A program made the position numbers and the translations under genes. Positions 1-4,902 of a stretch of DNA of 5,067 nucleotides are shown here, in pieces (position 1 is the stretch's first letter; every line of letters begins with the position of its first letter). Origin of the DNA: Verrucomicrobiota bacterium (GTDB lineage Bacteria; Verrucomicrobiota; Verrucomicrobiia; Chthoniobacterales; UBA10450); assembly GCA_003219335.1 (NCBI GenBank), contig QHOF01000183.1, forward strand, positions 13,825 to 18,891, read 5' to 3'. The notes under the pieces were generated by a model that was not told the origin of the DNA, did no database searches, and saw only the letters and a program-made list of their open reading frames with translations.

Positions 1-43
1 CAGCTGCCTTTAAGACTTCAACGATCCAACGCGGCGTAGCCAT
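1..43 (-). CDS. Possible N-terminus of an unidentified protein, cut by the window edge
   Basis: Reading the minus strand from an ATG at 43-41 gives 14 open codons, M-A-T-P-R-W-I-V-E-V-L-K-A-A, before the window ends. I do not recognise the protein. The composition looks like real coding sequence (an amphipathic start with no rare features), but the stretch is too short to be sure. An in-frame ATG at 64-62 would add seven residues (M-T-K-L-E-S-R). Those come from the intergenic repeat, so I prefer the inner start. A purine-rich AAGG directly abuts the ATG with no spacing, so it is not a convincing ribosome binding site. The gene would be divergent from the alcohol dehydrogenase, with only a repeat-filled 65 bp gap between them. 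Confidence 0.4.
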   Translation of the reverse strand, partial: MATPRWIVEVLKAA

Positions 44-48
44 CCTTG

Positions 49-83
49 ATTCGAGCTTTGTCATTAATTCGAGCTTCGTCATT
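49..83. repeat. Two direct copies of a 17 bp intergenic repeat
   Basis: ATTCGAGCTTTGTCATT (49-65) and ATTCGAGCTTCGTCATT (67-83) are adjacent direct copies differing at one base. The second copy runs into the CGTCATT array. An exact inverted copy of its first 16 bases lies at 1119-1134, on the other side of the alcohol dehydrogenase gene. Confidence 0.85.
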
Positions 84-97
84 CGTCATTCGTCATT
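77..97. repeat. CGTCATT heptamer tandem array, three exact copies
   Basis: Three perfect head-to-tail copies of CGTCATT end 11 bp before the alcohol dehydrogenase start codon. They occupy the place where a ribosome binding site would be expected, and no purine-rich Shine-Dalgarno sequence is visible there. The structure resembles the heptanucleotide short tandem repeats (STRR) described in filamentous cyanobacteria. That is an analogy, not evidence of relationship. Confidence 0.85.
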
Positions 98-108
98 TAT
101 GTTAGTTC

Positions 109-1122
109 ATGCGCGCGATGGTTCTCGACAAGCCAGCGCACCCACTGCAACTGCGCGATGTATCAAAACCAAGGCCGGGCAGGGGACAACTGCTCGTGCG
201 TGTTAGTGCGTGCGCTGTTTGCCGCACCGACCTTCACGTGGTCGATGACCAACTGCCGAACCCGAAACTGCCACTGATTCTAGGACACGAGATCGTGGGG
301 CGCGTGGAAGAGATCGGGAAGCAAGCAAATTCGAAATTCGAAATTCGAAATTCGAAATTCCAGATCGGAGATCGAGTAGGCATTCCGTGGCTCGGCTGGA
401 CAGATGACAACTGTGCGTATTGTCGATCAGGGCGGGAGAATCTGTGCGATCGGGCCCGGTTCACCGGCTACACCATTGACGGTGGTTACGCGGAGTACAC
501 CGTCGCTGATGCACGATACTGTTTTCATCTGCCCGATCGCTACACTGATGTTGAGGTCGCGCCACTGCTTTGCGCTGGACTGATCGGTTATCGTTCCTAT
601 CGGAAAACGGGAGATGCGTGGCGGCTTGGCATCTATGGCTTTGGGAATGCCGCGCACTTGATCGCGCAGATTGCGCTTTATGAAGGGCGCGACCTGTTCG
701 TGTTCACGCGGCCAGGCGACGTCGCAACGCAGAACGACGCGAAGAAACTTGGCGCAGTCTGGGCCGGCGGTTCTGATGAGATGCCGTCTGAAAAACTGGA
801 TGCTGCAATTATTTTTGCCTCAGTCGGCCCGCTCGTGCCCGCGGCACTCCACGCGCTAGCCAAAGGTGGCATTGTGGTTTGCGGCGGAATTCACATGAGT
901 GACATCCCTTCGTTCCCTTACGCCGATCTTTGGGAAGAACGCATAATCACTTCAGTGGCAAACCTGACCCGGCGTGACGGCGAAGAATTTTTTGCTCTCG
1001 CACCGCGCGTTCCGGTTCAGACGAAAATGGAGACATTCGCCTTGGAAGAAGCCAACACCGCGCTGAACAGATTTCGTGCGGGTGAGCTCAAGGGCACAGC
1101 AGTGCTAACGATTACCGGATGA
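109..1122 (+). CDS. Zinc-dependent alcohol dehydrogenase (medium-chain, AdhA-like family)
   Basis: This 337-residue cytoplasmic enzyme would oxidise an alcohol, or reduce an aldehyde, with NAD(P); the substrate is not predictable. The N-terminal GroES-like domain has probable catalytic zinc ligands Cys38 (C-x-V-C-R-T-D-L-H), His60 (G-H-E) and Cys155 (A-P-L-L-C-A-G). A structural-zinc lobe lies at about 99-113. The Rossmann motif Y-G-F-G-N-A-A-H is at 176-183, followed by V-F-T-R at 198-201. The C-terminal S-V-A-N-x-T-R-R-D-G-E-E-F is typical of the family of about 330 residues that includes mycobacterial AdhA. Two oddities stand out. Residues about 74-84 are encoded by a heptamer DNA repeat, adding about seven residues to a loop. 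The first structural-zinc cysteine is Asp99. The start at 109 matches the usual M-K-A-M-V-L beginning; no Shine-Dalgarno is visible. It stands alone, with no operon partner. Confidence 0.92.
   Translation: MRAMVLDKPAHPLQLRDVSKPRPGRGQLLVRVSACAVCRTDLHVVDDQLPNPKLPLILGHEIVGRVEEIGKQANSKFEIRNSKFQIGDRVGIPWLGWTDDNCAYCRSGRENLCDRARFTGYTIDGGYAEYTVADARYCFHLPDRYTDVEVAPLLCAGLIGYRSYRKTGDAWRLGIYGFGNAAHLIAQIALYEGRDLFVFTRPGDVATQNDAKKLGAVWAGGSDEMPSEKLDAAIIFASVGPLVPAALHALAKGGIVVCGGIHMSDIPSFPYADLWEERIITSVANLTRRDGEEFFALAPRVPVQTKMETFALEEANTALNRFRAGELKGTAVLTITG
327..360. repeat. In-frame AAATTCG heptamer array inside the alcohol dehydrogenase gene
   Basis: There are four exact copies of AAATTCG (327-354) plus six bases of a fifth (355-360). 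Because the unit is 7 bp, three units restore the frame and encode a seven-residue peptide repeat, N-S-K-F-E-I-R then N-S-K-F. Each junction contains the palindrome TTCGAA. The array sits between the conserved V-E-E-I-G and I-G-D-R-V-G-I-P-W-L blocks, in a loop of the GroES-like domain. From memory of the family this loop is about seven residues shorter in relatives. Confidence 0.93.
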
Positions 1123-1134
1123 CGAAGCTCGAAT
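1119..1134 (-). repeat. Inverted copy of the upstream 16 bp repeat, supplying the ADH stop codon
   Basis: ATGACGAAGCTCGAAT is the exact reverse complement of 67-82. Its second to fourth bases (1120-1122) are the TGA that ends the alcohol dehydrogenase. The gene is therefore bracketed by inverted copies about 1.04 kb apart. Confidence 0.85.
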
Positions 1135-1254
1135 GTAATGCGCGTGCTATAGCGTGCGACTCGTCCGCCGGAGCTCTAGCGAAGGAGGGGTCCTAAGCAG
1201 ACAAGTTCAGCGCGCGCGAGAAATCCGTTGAGGACAGCAGACCCTACAGCCTTG
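1123..1254. other. Convergent gap between ADH and pilT copy 1, no gene seen
   Basis: The gap separates two genes that converge. It holds the rest of the inverted 16 bp repeat, the 8 bp palindrome GCTATAGC at 1146-1153, and an imperfect dyad (CCGCC at 1165-1169 against GGAGG at 1184-1188, one mismatch). No T-run follows in either direction, so I cannot call an intrinsic terminator, although a bidirectional terminator would be expected here. Confidence 0.5.
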
Positions 1255-2421
1255 TTAGCGCGCTGATGCCTGCGCGCGAGTGACGAACGGTCTTACAAGA
1301 TTACCCGGGCCCCGTTTGCCGTCGTCGGCGACGGAACCCGCCGCGTTGGCGAGCGCTTCTTCCTCTGCTGAGAGGAACGGCTTGAAGCGGCTTTTATCGA
1401 TCGCTTTCATGAAAGCCTCGTGAGGGGAGACAATGCCTTTTTCTAGAAGCGCCCAGATGGCGTCGTCCATGAACTGCATCCCTTGCGTCTTGCCGGATAT
1501 GATCACGTCCTGGAGTTTTTGCGTTGCGCCTTCTCGAATAATTGCGGCGACAGCGGCATTGGCGATTAAAATCTCGTTCACTGCGATTCGTCCGGGCCGG
1601 TCTGCTCTTTTCAAGAGCAATTGAGCGACCACGCCGCGCAGCGAGTTCGCCAGCATGGCGCGGGCCTGCGATTGGCGTTCTACCGGAAAAACGTCCACCA
1701 TTCGGTCAACCGTCTTGCGCGCATTGTTCGTGTGCAGCGTGCCGAACACCATAAGACCGGTCTCGGCGGCAGTCAGAGCGAGTGAAACTGTTTCCAAGTC
1801 GCGCATTTCTCCCACCAGCACTATGTCGGTGTCCTCGCGCAACGCGGCCTTGAGCCCTGCGGCGAACGAACTGGAATCGCCCGGCACTTCTCGCTGGGTG
1901 ATAGTGCTGCGCTTGTTGTCGTGCACAAATTCGATCGGTTCCTCGATCGTTATGATATGCTTTGCAAAATTTTGATTGATGTAGTCGACCAGCGCAGCCT
2001 GCGTGGTGGTTTTGCCGGAGCCGGTGGGACCAGTCACAAGGACCAGGCCGCCGCGTAAATTGGCAAAGTCTTTCACCACCATTGGAATACCCAGATCCTC
2101 GAGTGTGGCGATCTTGGTAGGAATCAGCCGAAACGTTGCGCCGTACCCATTCGACTGCTTGAAATAGTTGCTGCGGAAACGAGAGGCTTCATCCATTTCG
2201 TAGGCAAAATCGAGGTCGCCGCGCTGCTCAAAGATTTCCCAGTTATGCGCGCCACAGATTTCACTCATCATCCGCACCGCTTCCTCGTGCGAAATCGGCT
2301 CGGCGCGAATGGGCATGATATCACCATGCACCCGCATTTTCGGCGGCTGCCCCTCGGCGAAATGCAGATCAGATCCACCGTGCCTGACGATTACGCTCAG
2401 AAATTGGTCAAGGTAAGCCAT
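1255..2421 (-). CDS. pilT: Type IV pilus retraction ATPase PilT, copy 1
   Basis: This is a hexameric secretion-superfamily ATPase at the inner-membrane base of type IV pili. It would depolymerise pilin to retract the fibre and drive twitching motility. With the ATG at 2421-2419 the protein has 388 residues. The N-terminal PAS-like domain begins G-G-S-D-L-H-F. Walker A is G-P-T-G-S-G-K-T at 131-138. The Asp box T-I-E-E-P-I-E-F-V-H is at 158-167, with Glu where PilT usually has Asp. Walker B is D-I-V-L-V-G-E at 199-205, and the His box T-L-H-T is at 228-231. The C-terminal I-I-R-E and M-D-D-A-I segments are also PilT-like. A tail after about residue 347, rich in Glu/Ala then Arg/Gly, makes it longer than the usual roughly 345 residues. 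A TTG at 2445 would add eight residues, but homology begins at M-A-Y-L-D-Q-F. No clear ribosome binding site precedes either start. Confidence 0.93.
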   Translation of the reverse strand: MAYLDQFLSVIVRHGGSDLHFAEGQPPKMRVHGDIMPIRAEPISHEEAVRMMSEICGAHNWEIFEQRGDLDFAYEMDEASRFRSNYFKQSNGYGATFRLIPTKIATLEDLGIPMVVKDFANLRGGLVLVTGPTGSGKTTTQAALVDYINQNFAKHIITIEEPIEFVHDNKRSTITQREVPGDSSSFAAGLKAALREDTDIVLVGEMRDLETVSLALTAAETGLMVFGTLHTNNARKTVDRMVDVFPVERQSQARAMLANSLRGVVAQLLLKRADRPGRIAVNEILIANAAVAAIIREGATQKLQDVIISGKTQGMQFMDDAIWALLEKGIVSPHEAFMKAIDKSRFKPFLSAEEEALANAAGSVADDGKRGPGNLVRPFVTRAQASAR

Positions 2422-2424
2422 TTT

Positions 2425-2464
2425 AACGGGACAACGAGACCACAAGACGACGAGACAACAAGAC
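2425..2464. repeat. Five degenerate octamer repeats abutting the pilT copy 1 start
   Basis: On the plus strand the units are AACGGGAC, AACGAGAC, CACAAGAC, GACGAGAC and AACAAGAC, in strict 8 bp register. On the coding (minus) strand they read GTCTYGTB-like units. The array ends three bases before the ATG at 2421, leaving no room for a conventional Shine-Dalgarno. Confidence 0.85.
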
Positions 2465-2494
2465 TATTCGGCTGTGCGCTTGCAGGCCCGTAGT

Positions 2495-2519
2495 CATGTG
2501 GTCTGTGGCCATGTGGTCT
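2495..2519. repeat. Direct repeat CATGTGGTCT x2, overlapping the pilT copy 2 stop
   Basis: CATGTGGTCT occurs at 2495-2504 and 2510-2519, a 15 bp period with GTGGC between copies. The last two bases of the second copy belong to the TAG stop codon of the upstream pilT copy (2520-2518). The core TGTGGTCT is the reverse complement of AGACCACA at 2437-2444. This is therefore the same octamer family as 2425-2464 in opposite orientation, separated by an unrelated spacer of about 30 bp. Confidence 0.8.
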
Positions 2520-3627
2520 ACGTCTCCAACTGCTGGCGCACCAGTAGTTTCTGGTCGGCGCGCGCGTAAGCCTCCTCGGCCGTGATCAGACCGCGCTGGT
2601 AAAGTTCGATGAGCGTATCATCCATGAGACGCATGCCTTGTTTTTTGCCGGTCTGAATGATGCCCGGCAACATATAGGTTTTGTTTTCGCGAATCACGTT
2701 AGCTACAGCCGGCGTATTCGTGAGAATTTCGAGTGCCAGCAGGCGTCCGGTGTCGTCCGCCCGCGGTATCAGCTGGTGACTGATGACTCCGCGGAGGGAT
2801 TCGCTCACCATCACCCGGATTTGTTCCTGCTGATGAGGCGGAAACACGTCGAGCAACCGATCCAGCGTCCGGGAAGCATTACTGGTGTGCAGCGTTGCCA
2901 AAACAAGATGGCCGGTTTCAGCGGCGGTGATGGCGAGGGAAATCGTCTCCAGGTCGCGCATTTCTCCGACCATGATCACGTCCGGGTCCTCGCGAAGTGA
3001 CGCGCGCAGCGCCGTAGCGAAAGACTCGGTGTGAGTGAATACCTCCCGCTGGGTAACGTGGCAGTTTTTCGATTTCAAAATGTACTCGATCGGATCTTCC
3101 AGTGTGATGATGTGATCGTGGCGCTCGACGTTTATGTGCTCGACCATCGCTGCCAGCGTCGTCGATTTGCCCGTTCCCACCGAGCCGGTCACCAGGATCA
3201 GCCCGTTCTGATAGCGGGTGAGTAACTTGAGACGCTCGGGCAAGCCCAGTTCGTCCATGGTTCGCACATGGGTGTTAATCACGCGGAAAACCATTTCGAT
3301 CCCAAGCCGCTGGCGCACCACGCTGGTTCGGTAACGGGCGAATTGGTTGGCATAGGCAAAATCCGAGTCGCCGCGCGTATTCAGCTCATCTTTATAGACG
3401 CTGGGCACAAAAGCTTCCGCCAGGGCCGCGGTTTGCTCGGCAGTGAACCGCGGTGCGTCCGGCCAGATTGGCTCTAGTTGTCCGTGTAAACGCCATCTCG
3501 GCTGCGCGTTCACGCCCAGATGAACGTCGGATGCGCCCGCCTTTTGCCCAACCTCAAGATAGTCATCCACGTGACTCAGCGGATGAGATTTCACTGCGAT
3601 GTCCGAAACAAGACTATTAGCGATCAT
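2518..3627 (-). CDS. pilT: Type IV pilus retraction ATPase PilT, copy 2 (PilT/PilU-like paralogue)
   Basis: This 369-residue retraction ATPase belongs to the same family as the gene 96 bp downstream but has clearly diverged from it. The N-terminal domain carries G-A-S-D-V-H-L. Walker A is G-S-V-G-T-G-K-S at 148-155, acceptable but less common than G-P-T-G-S-G-K. The Asp box T-L-E-D-P-I-E-Y is at 175-182, Walker B D-V-I-M-V-G-E at 216-222, and the His box T-L-H-T at 245-248. The C-terminal V-I-R-E-N-K and M-D-D-T-L-I-E-L segments match PilT. All catalytic motifs are intact. It probably acts with, or regulates, the other copy, much as PilT and PilU pair in proteobacteria; which copy is the main motor cannot be told from sequence. 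The ATG at 3627-3625 is used because homology begins near residue 20. Its ribosome binding site is weak. Confidence 0.92.
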   Translation of the reverse strand: MIANSLVSDIAVKSHPLSHVDDYLEVGQKAGASDVHLGVNAQPRWRLHGQLEPIWPDAPRFTAEQTAALAEAFVPSVYKDELNTRGDSDFAYANQFARYRTSVVRQRLGIEMVFRVINTHVRTMDELGLPERLKLLTRYQNGLILVTGSVGTGKSTTLAAMVEHINVERHDHIITLEDPIEYILKSKNCHVTQREVFTHTESFATALRASLREDPDVIMVGEMRDLETISLAITAAETGHLVLATLHTSNASRTLDRLLDVFPPHQQEQIRVMVSESLRGVISHQLIPRADDTGRLLALEILTNTPAVANVIRENKTYMLPGIIQTGKKQGMRLMDDTLIELYQRGLITAEEAYARADQKLLVRQQLET

Positions 3628-3687
3628 GGGCGCCTACAGGAATCATTACGCCGCCCAGCCCGGCGCGTAAATACTAAAAATGAGCGA

Positions 3688-3701
3688 GTCCCCCGGGGGA
3701 C
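3688..3701. repeat. Perfect 14 bp GC-rich palindrome between the small-gene operon and pilT copy 2
   Basis: GTCCCCCGGGGGAC is its own reverse complement. On the minus strand it lies 15 bp after the stop of the YqjK-like gene and is followed, after seven bases, by TTTTT (3680-3676). It could be a weak terminator for the small-gene operon or a binding site for a dimeric regulator. The RNA stem would be only about five base pairs with a four-base loop, and the T-run is displaced, so terminator function is doubtful. Confidence 0.55.
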
Positions 3702-3716
3702 ATCAGACACATGGGC

Positions 3717-4103
3717 TTATGTTTTGCGACGTGGCCGCCCTGCAAAATCAGTGAGGCGACTTTTGACCAACTCCACAATCACCGGCCGAACCAGGCTGGC
3801 CGCGATTTTTAGTGCAGCCAGGGCAAAGCCGGTTTCGACCAGCTTCTTCTTTACTTTACGGCTGTTCTTTGCATCCACATAAACTTTTCTCTTCCGCATT
3901 GGAGCCAGTGCGATCAGCGCGCCGACGGCGGCCGCCGCCGCGAGCCAGGAAACGGTTTGTTCCCGGAACGATCTGCGGAATTTTGCCGGGAAATCCAATT
4001 CATAGCGCAGCCCGCGCAAGTCGTGCCTCAGGCGTTCACGAGATCGCGCGAGCTCCGCTCTCAACTCGTCGATTGATTCGTTGCGTCGAGATGTTTTAGC
4101 CAT
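3717..4103 (-). CDS. YqjK / DUF3618-like small membrane protein
   Basis: This is a 128-residue, strongly basic protein of unknown biochemical role. The N-terminal third (residues 9-48, including I-D-E-L-R-A-E-L-A-R-S-R-E-R-L) is a charged, probably coiled, helix of the kind seen in DUF3618 and YqjK proteins. A hydrophobic segment at about 51-68 should cross the membrane. A second, weaker one lies at about 92-111, and the end is basic (R-P-R-R-K-T). It is the third gene of a set with ElaB/YqjD-like and YqjE-like genes, as in the enterobacterial yqjD-yqjE-yqjK cluster, and this context is the main support for the name. It overlaps the end of the preceding gene by 43 bp in a different frame. The ATG at 4103 has a good Shine-Dalgarno, so the overlap looks real. 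Confidence 0.75.
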   Translation of the reverse strand: MAKTSRRNESIDELRAELARSRERLRHDLRGLRYELDFPAKFRRSFREQTVSWLAAAAAVGALIALAPMRKRKVYVDAKNSRKVKKKLVETGFALAALKIAASLVRPVIVELVKSRLTDFAGRPRRKT

Positions 4104-4492
4104 TCGCGATCCTTCTTTAATTCGGCAACTGTGTTACGGAAAAACGGTTTAGTGACACGGCTGCGCGCCACCAGAAGCAAAATCAGCGCGATTATGAAAT
4201 GCAGCCCGGCAGCGACAAGCGCTACAACAGGCCACGAAGTGCCAACCAAATGAGCCAGGCCAACAACTACCGCTACGATGAGAAACACGTAGCCCATCAC
4301 GCAGAGCGCCAGCGCCAGAACCACACAGACGATGAGTACCAGCACCTGCACCGCGGCCGCTTTGGATTCCCGGGCGACAAGCGCAAAGCGAGTCTCGAAA
4401 AACTCTGTCAGCGCGCCTACCAGCGCGATCAGGTTTTCGAGCAAACCGGCGTGCCCTGCAGGATTGCGGGGCCGAAAGCTCTCGCTGGTCAT
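4061..4492 (-). CDS. YqjE-like (DUF1469 / phage-holin superfamily III) membrane protein
   Basis: This is a 143-residue integral inner-membrane protein. An amphipathic N-terminal segment (L-L-E-N-L-I-A-L-V-G-A-L-T-E-F-F-E-T-R) precedes a long hydrophobic block at about 48-84 and a second at about 87-109. These probably form a hairpin with both ends in the cytoplasm. The charged tail V-A-E-L-K-K-D-R-E-W-L-K is characteristic of DUF1469 proteins. The family is sometimes labelled holin-like, but nothing phage-related surrounds it here. Its exact function is unknown; the family usually sits beside ElaB/YqjD-type genes, as it does here. The start lies 17 nt after the stop of the upstream gene, within the loop of a perfect hairpin, and has no clear Shine-Dalgarno. 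Translation probably depends on coupling. There is no nearby alternative ATG. Confidence 0.85.
   Translation of the reverse strand: MTSESFRPRNPAGHAGLLENLIALVGALTEFFETRFALVARESKAAAVQVLVLIVCVVLALALCVMGYVFLIVAVVVGLAHLVGTSWPVVALVAAGLHFIIALILLLVARSRVTKPFFRNTVAELKKDREWLKHLDATNQSTS
4104..4120 (-). promoter_or_regulatory. Ribosome binding site of the YqjK-like gene
   Basis: On the minus strand AAGAAGGATCGCGA precedes the ATG at 4103, placing AAGGA about six bases upstream. It lies inside the last codons of the YqjE-like gene and supports the overlapping start. Confidence 0.7.
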
Positions 4493-4507
4493 CTCGAGAG
4501 CTTTCGG
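4472..4507 (-). promoter_or_regulatory. Perfect 13 bp hairpin with the YqjE-like start codon in its loop
   Basis: CCGAAAGCTCTCG (4472-4484) and CGAGAGCTTTCGG (4495-4507) are exact reverse complements around a 10-base loop. In the minus-strand mRNA the loop reads AGAUGACCAG and holds the AUG of the YqjE-like gene. The first arm begins two bases after the UAA of the DUF883 gene, and the second arm encodes codons 3-7. A ribosome reaching that stop codon would melt the stem, so the arrangement suggests termination-dependent re-initiation. The structure is seen in the sequence; the regulatory role is inferred. Confidence 0.75.
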
Positions 4508-4509
4508 AG

Positions 4510-4833
4510 TTAACGCCGGAAGATCAGACCCAGCACGAACCCAATGCCGAGCGCCGTGAATATCGCCTTGGTCGGATTTTCACGCACGTATTGCTCTGCG
4601 TCTTCCTGGAACGTCCGGGCGCGATCCCTGGCATCGCCCCATGCTTGTTCTGCTTTGCCGCGTGCCTCGCCCCAAGCCTGCTCTGCCTTTCCTCGGTACT
4701 CGTCTGCGAACGCGCCTGCAGCTGATTTCAAATCTTCCGCTGCTTTGCGCGCATGTTCCTTGCTGCTTTGTAATTTATCCTGCGCGTCTTTGGTGGCGGA
4801 CGTTTTCTGTTCTGCTTTATTTTCTTCTGCCAT
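4510..4833 (-). CDS. DUF883 / ElaB-YqjD-like tail-anchored protein
   Basis: This 107-residue protein is mostly soluble, charged and helical (residues 1-80: Ala, Lys, Glu, Gln and Arg rich). It then has Y-V-R-E-N-P at 82-87 and a single hydrophobic segment, A-I-F-T-A-L-G-I-G-F-V-L-G-L-I-F at about 90-105, ending R-R. This V-R-E-N-P plus glycine-rich C-terminal anchor is the DUF883 signature. In E. coli, relatives ElaB and YqjD are inner-membrane proteins of stationary phase, and YqjD binds ribosomes; whether that applies here is inference. Residues 48-58 and 59-69 are a tandem 11-residue repeat (G-K-A-E-Q-A-W-G-E/D-A-R), matching an amphipathic helix that could lie on a membrane. It is the first gene of a three-gene operon and has a good ribosome binding site. 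Confidence 0.88.
   Translation of the reverse strand: MAEENKAEQKTSATKDAQDKLQSSKEHARKAAEDLKSAAGAFADEYRGKAEQAWGEARGKAEQAWGDARDRARTFQEDAEQYVRENPTKAIFTALGIGFVLGLIFRR
4627..4692 (-). repeat. Tandem 33 bp repeat inside the DUF883 gene
   Basis: Codons 48-58 (4692-4660) and 59-69 (4659-4627) encode G-K-A-E-Q-A-W-G-E-A-R and the same sequence with Asp for Glu. Ten of eleven residues are identical, yet seven codons differ silently. The duplication is therefore old and maintained at protein level. Confidence 0.85.
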
Positions 4834-4840
4834 TGGTAAT

Positions 4841-4844
4841 CTCC
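4841..4844 (-). promoter_or_regulatory. Ribosome binding site of the DUF883 gene
   Basis: The minus strand reads GGAG, seven bases before the ATG at 4833. This is the clearest Shine-Dalgarno in the window and fixes the start. Confidence 0.75.
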
Positions 4845-4857
4845 AGTTGATTTCGCC

Positions 4858-4901
4858 CCAACTATCCGCGCGCTTTGCTCGATCGGCAAACGCTGAGTTG
4901 G
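4858..4901 (-). promoter_or_regulatory. Imperfect hairpin in the leader of the DUF883 gene
   Basis: CCAACT (4858-4863) pairs with AGTTGG (4896-4901). Inside it GCGCTTTGC (4870-4878) pairs with GCAAACGC (4886-4893) with one bulged base, around the loop TCGATCG. It lies 25 bp upstream of the DUF883 start codon. It may structure the 5' leader or lie near the operon promoter; no convincing -10/-35 pair was identified. Confidence 0.4.
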
Positions 4902-4902
4902 C

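Noticed and set aside
77..97. CRISPR array
   Set aside because: The repeats here and elsewhere are 7-8 bp and contiguous, without spacers; no cas genes are present.
1157..1190. Intrinsic terminator in the convergent gap
   Set aside because: The dyad is short and imperfect, and no T-run follows on either strand.
1655..1975. Plus-strand open frame of about 106 codons inside pilT copy 1
   Set aside because: It is the complement of the conserved Walker A to His-box region; openness follows from codon bias in the real gene.
2422..2445. Upstream TTG start for pilT copy 1 adding eight residues
   Set aside because: The extra residues come from the octamer repeat array, have no family counterpart, and the ATG at 2421 gives the normal PilT N-terminus.
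3660..3685. Sigma-70 promoter for pilT copy 2 using TAGTAT on the minus strand
   Set aside because: Only four of six bases match a -10 element and no -35 is found at the right spacing; the match is within chance.
3520..3882. Plus-strand open frame of about 120 codons
   Set aside because: It lies antisense to pilT copy 2 and the YqjK-like gene, which have clear family motifs. Its product has no recognisable features.
4061..4492. Phage holin and prophage remnant
   Set aside because: The holin label comes only from superfamily naming. The neighbours are housekeeping genes and there are no lysis, capsid or integrase genes.
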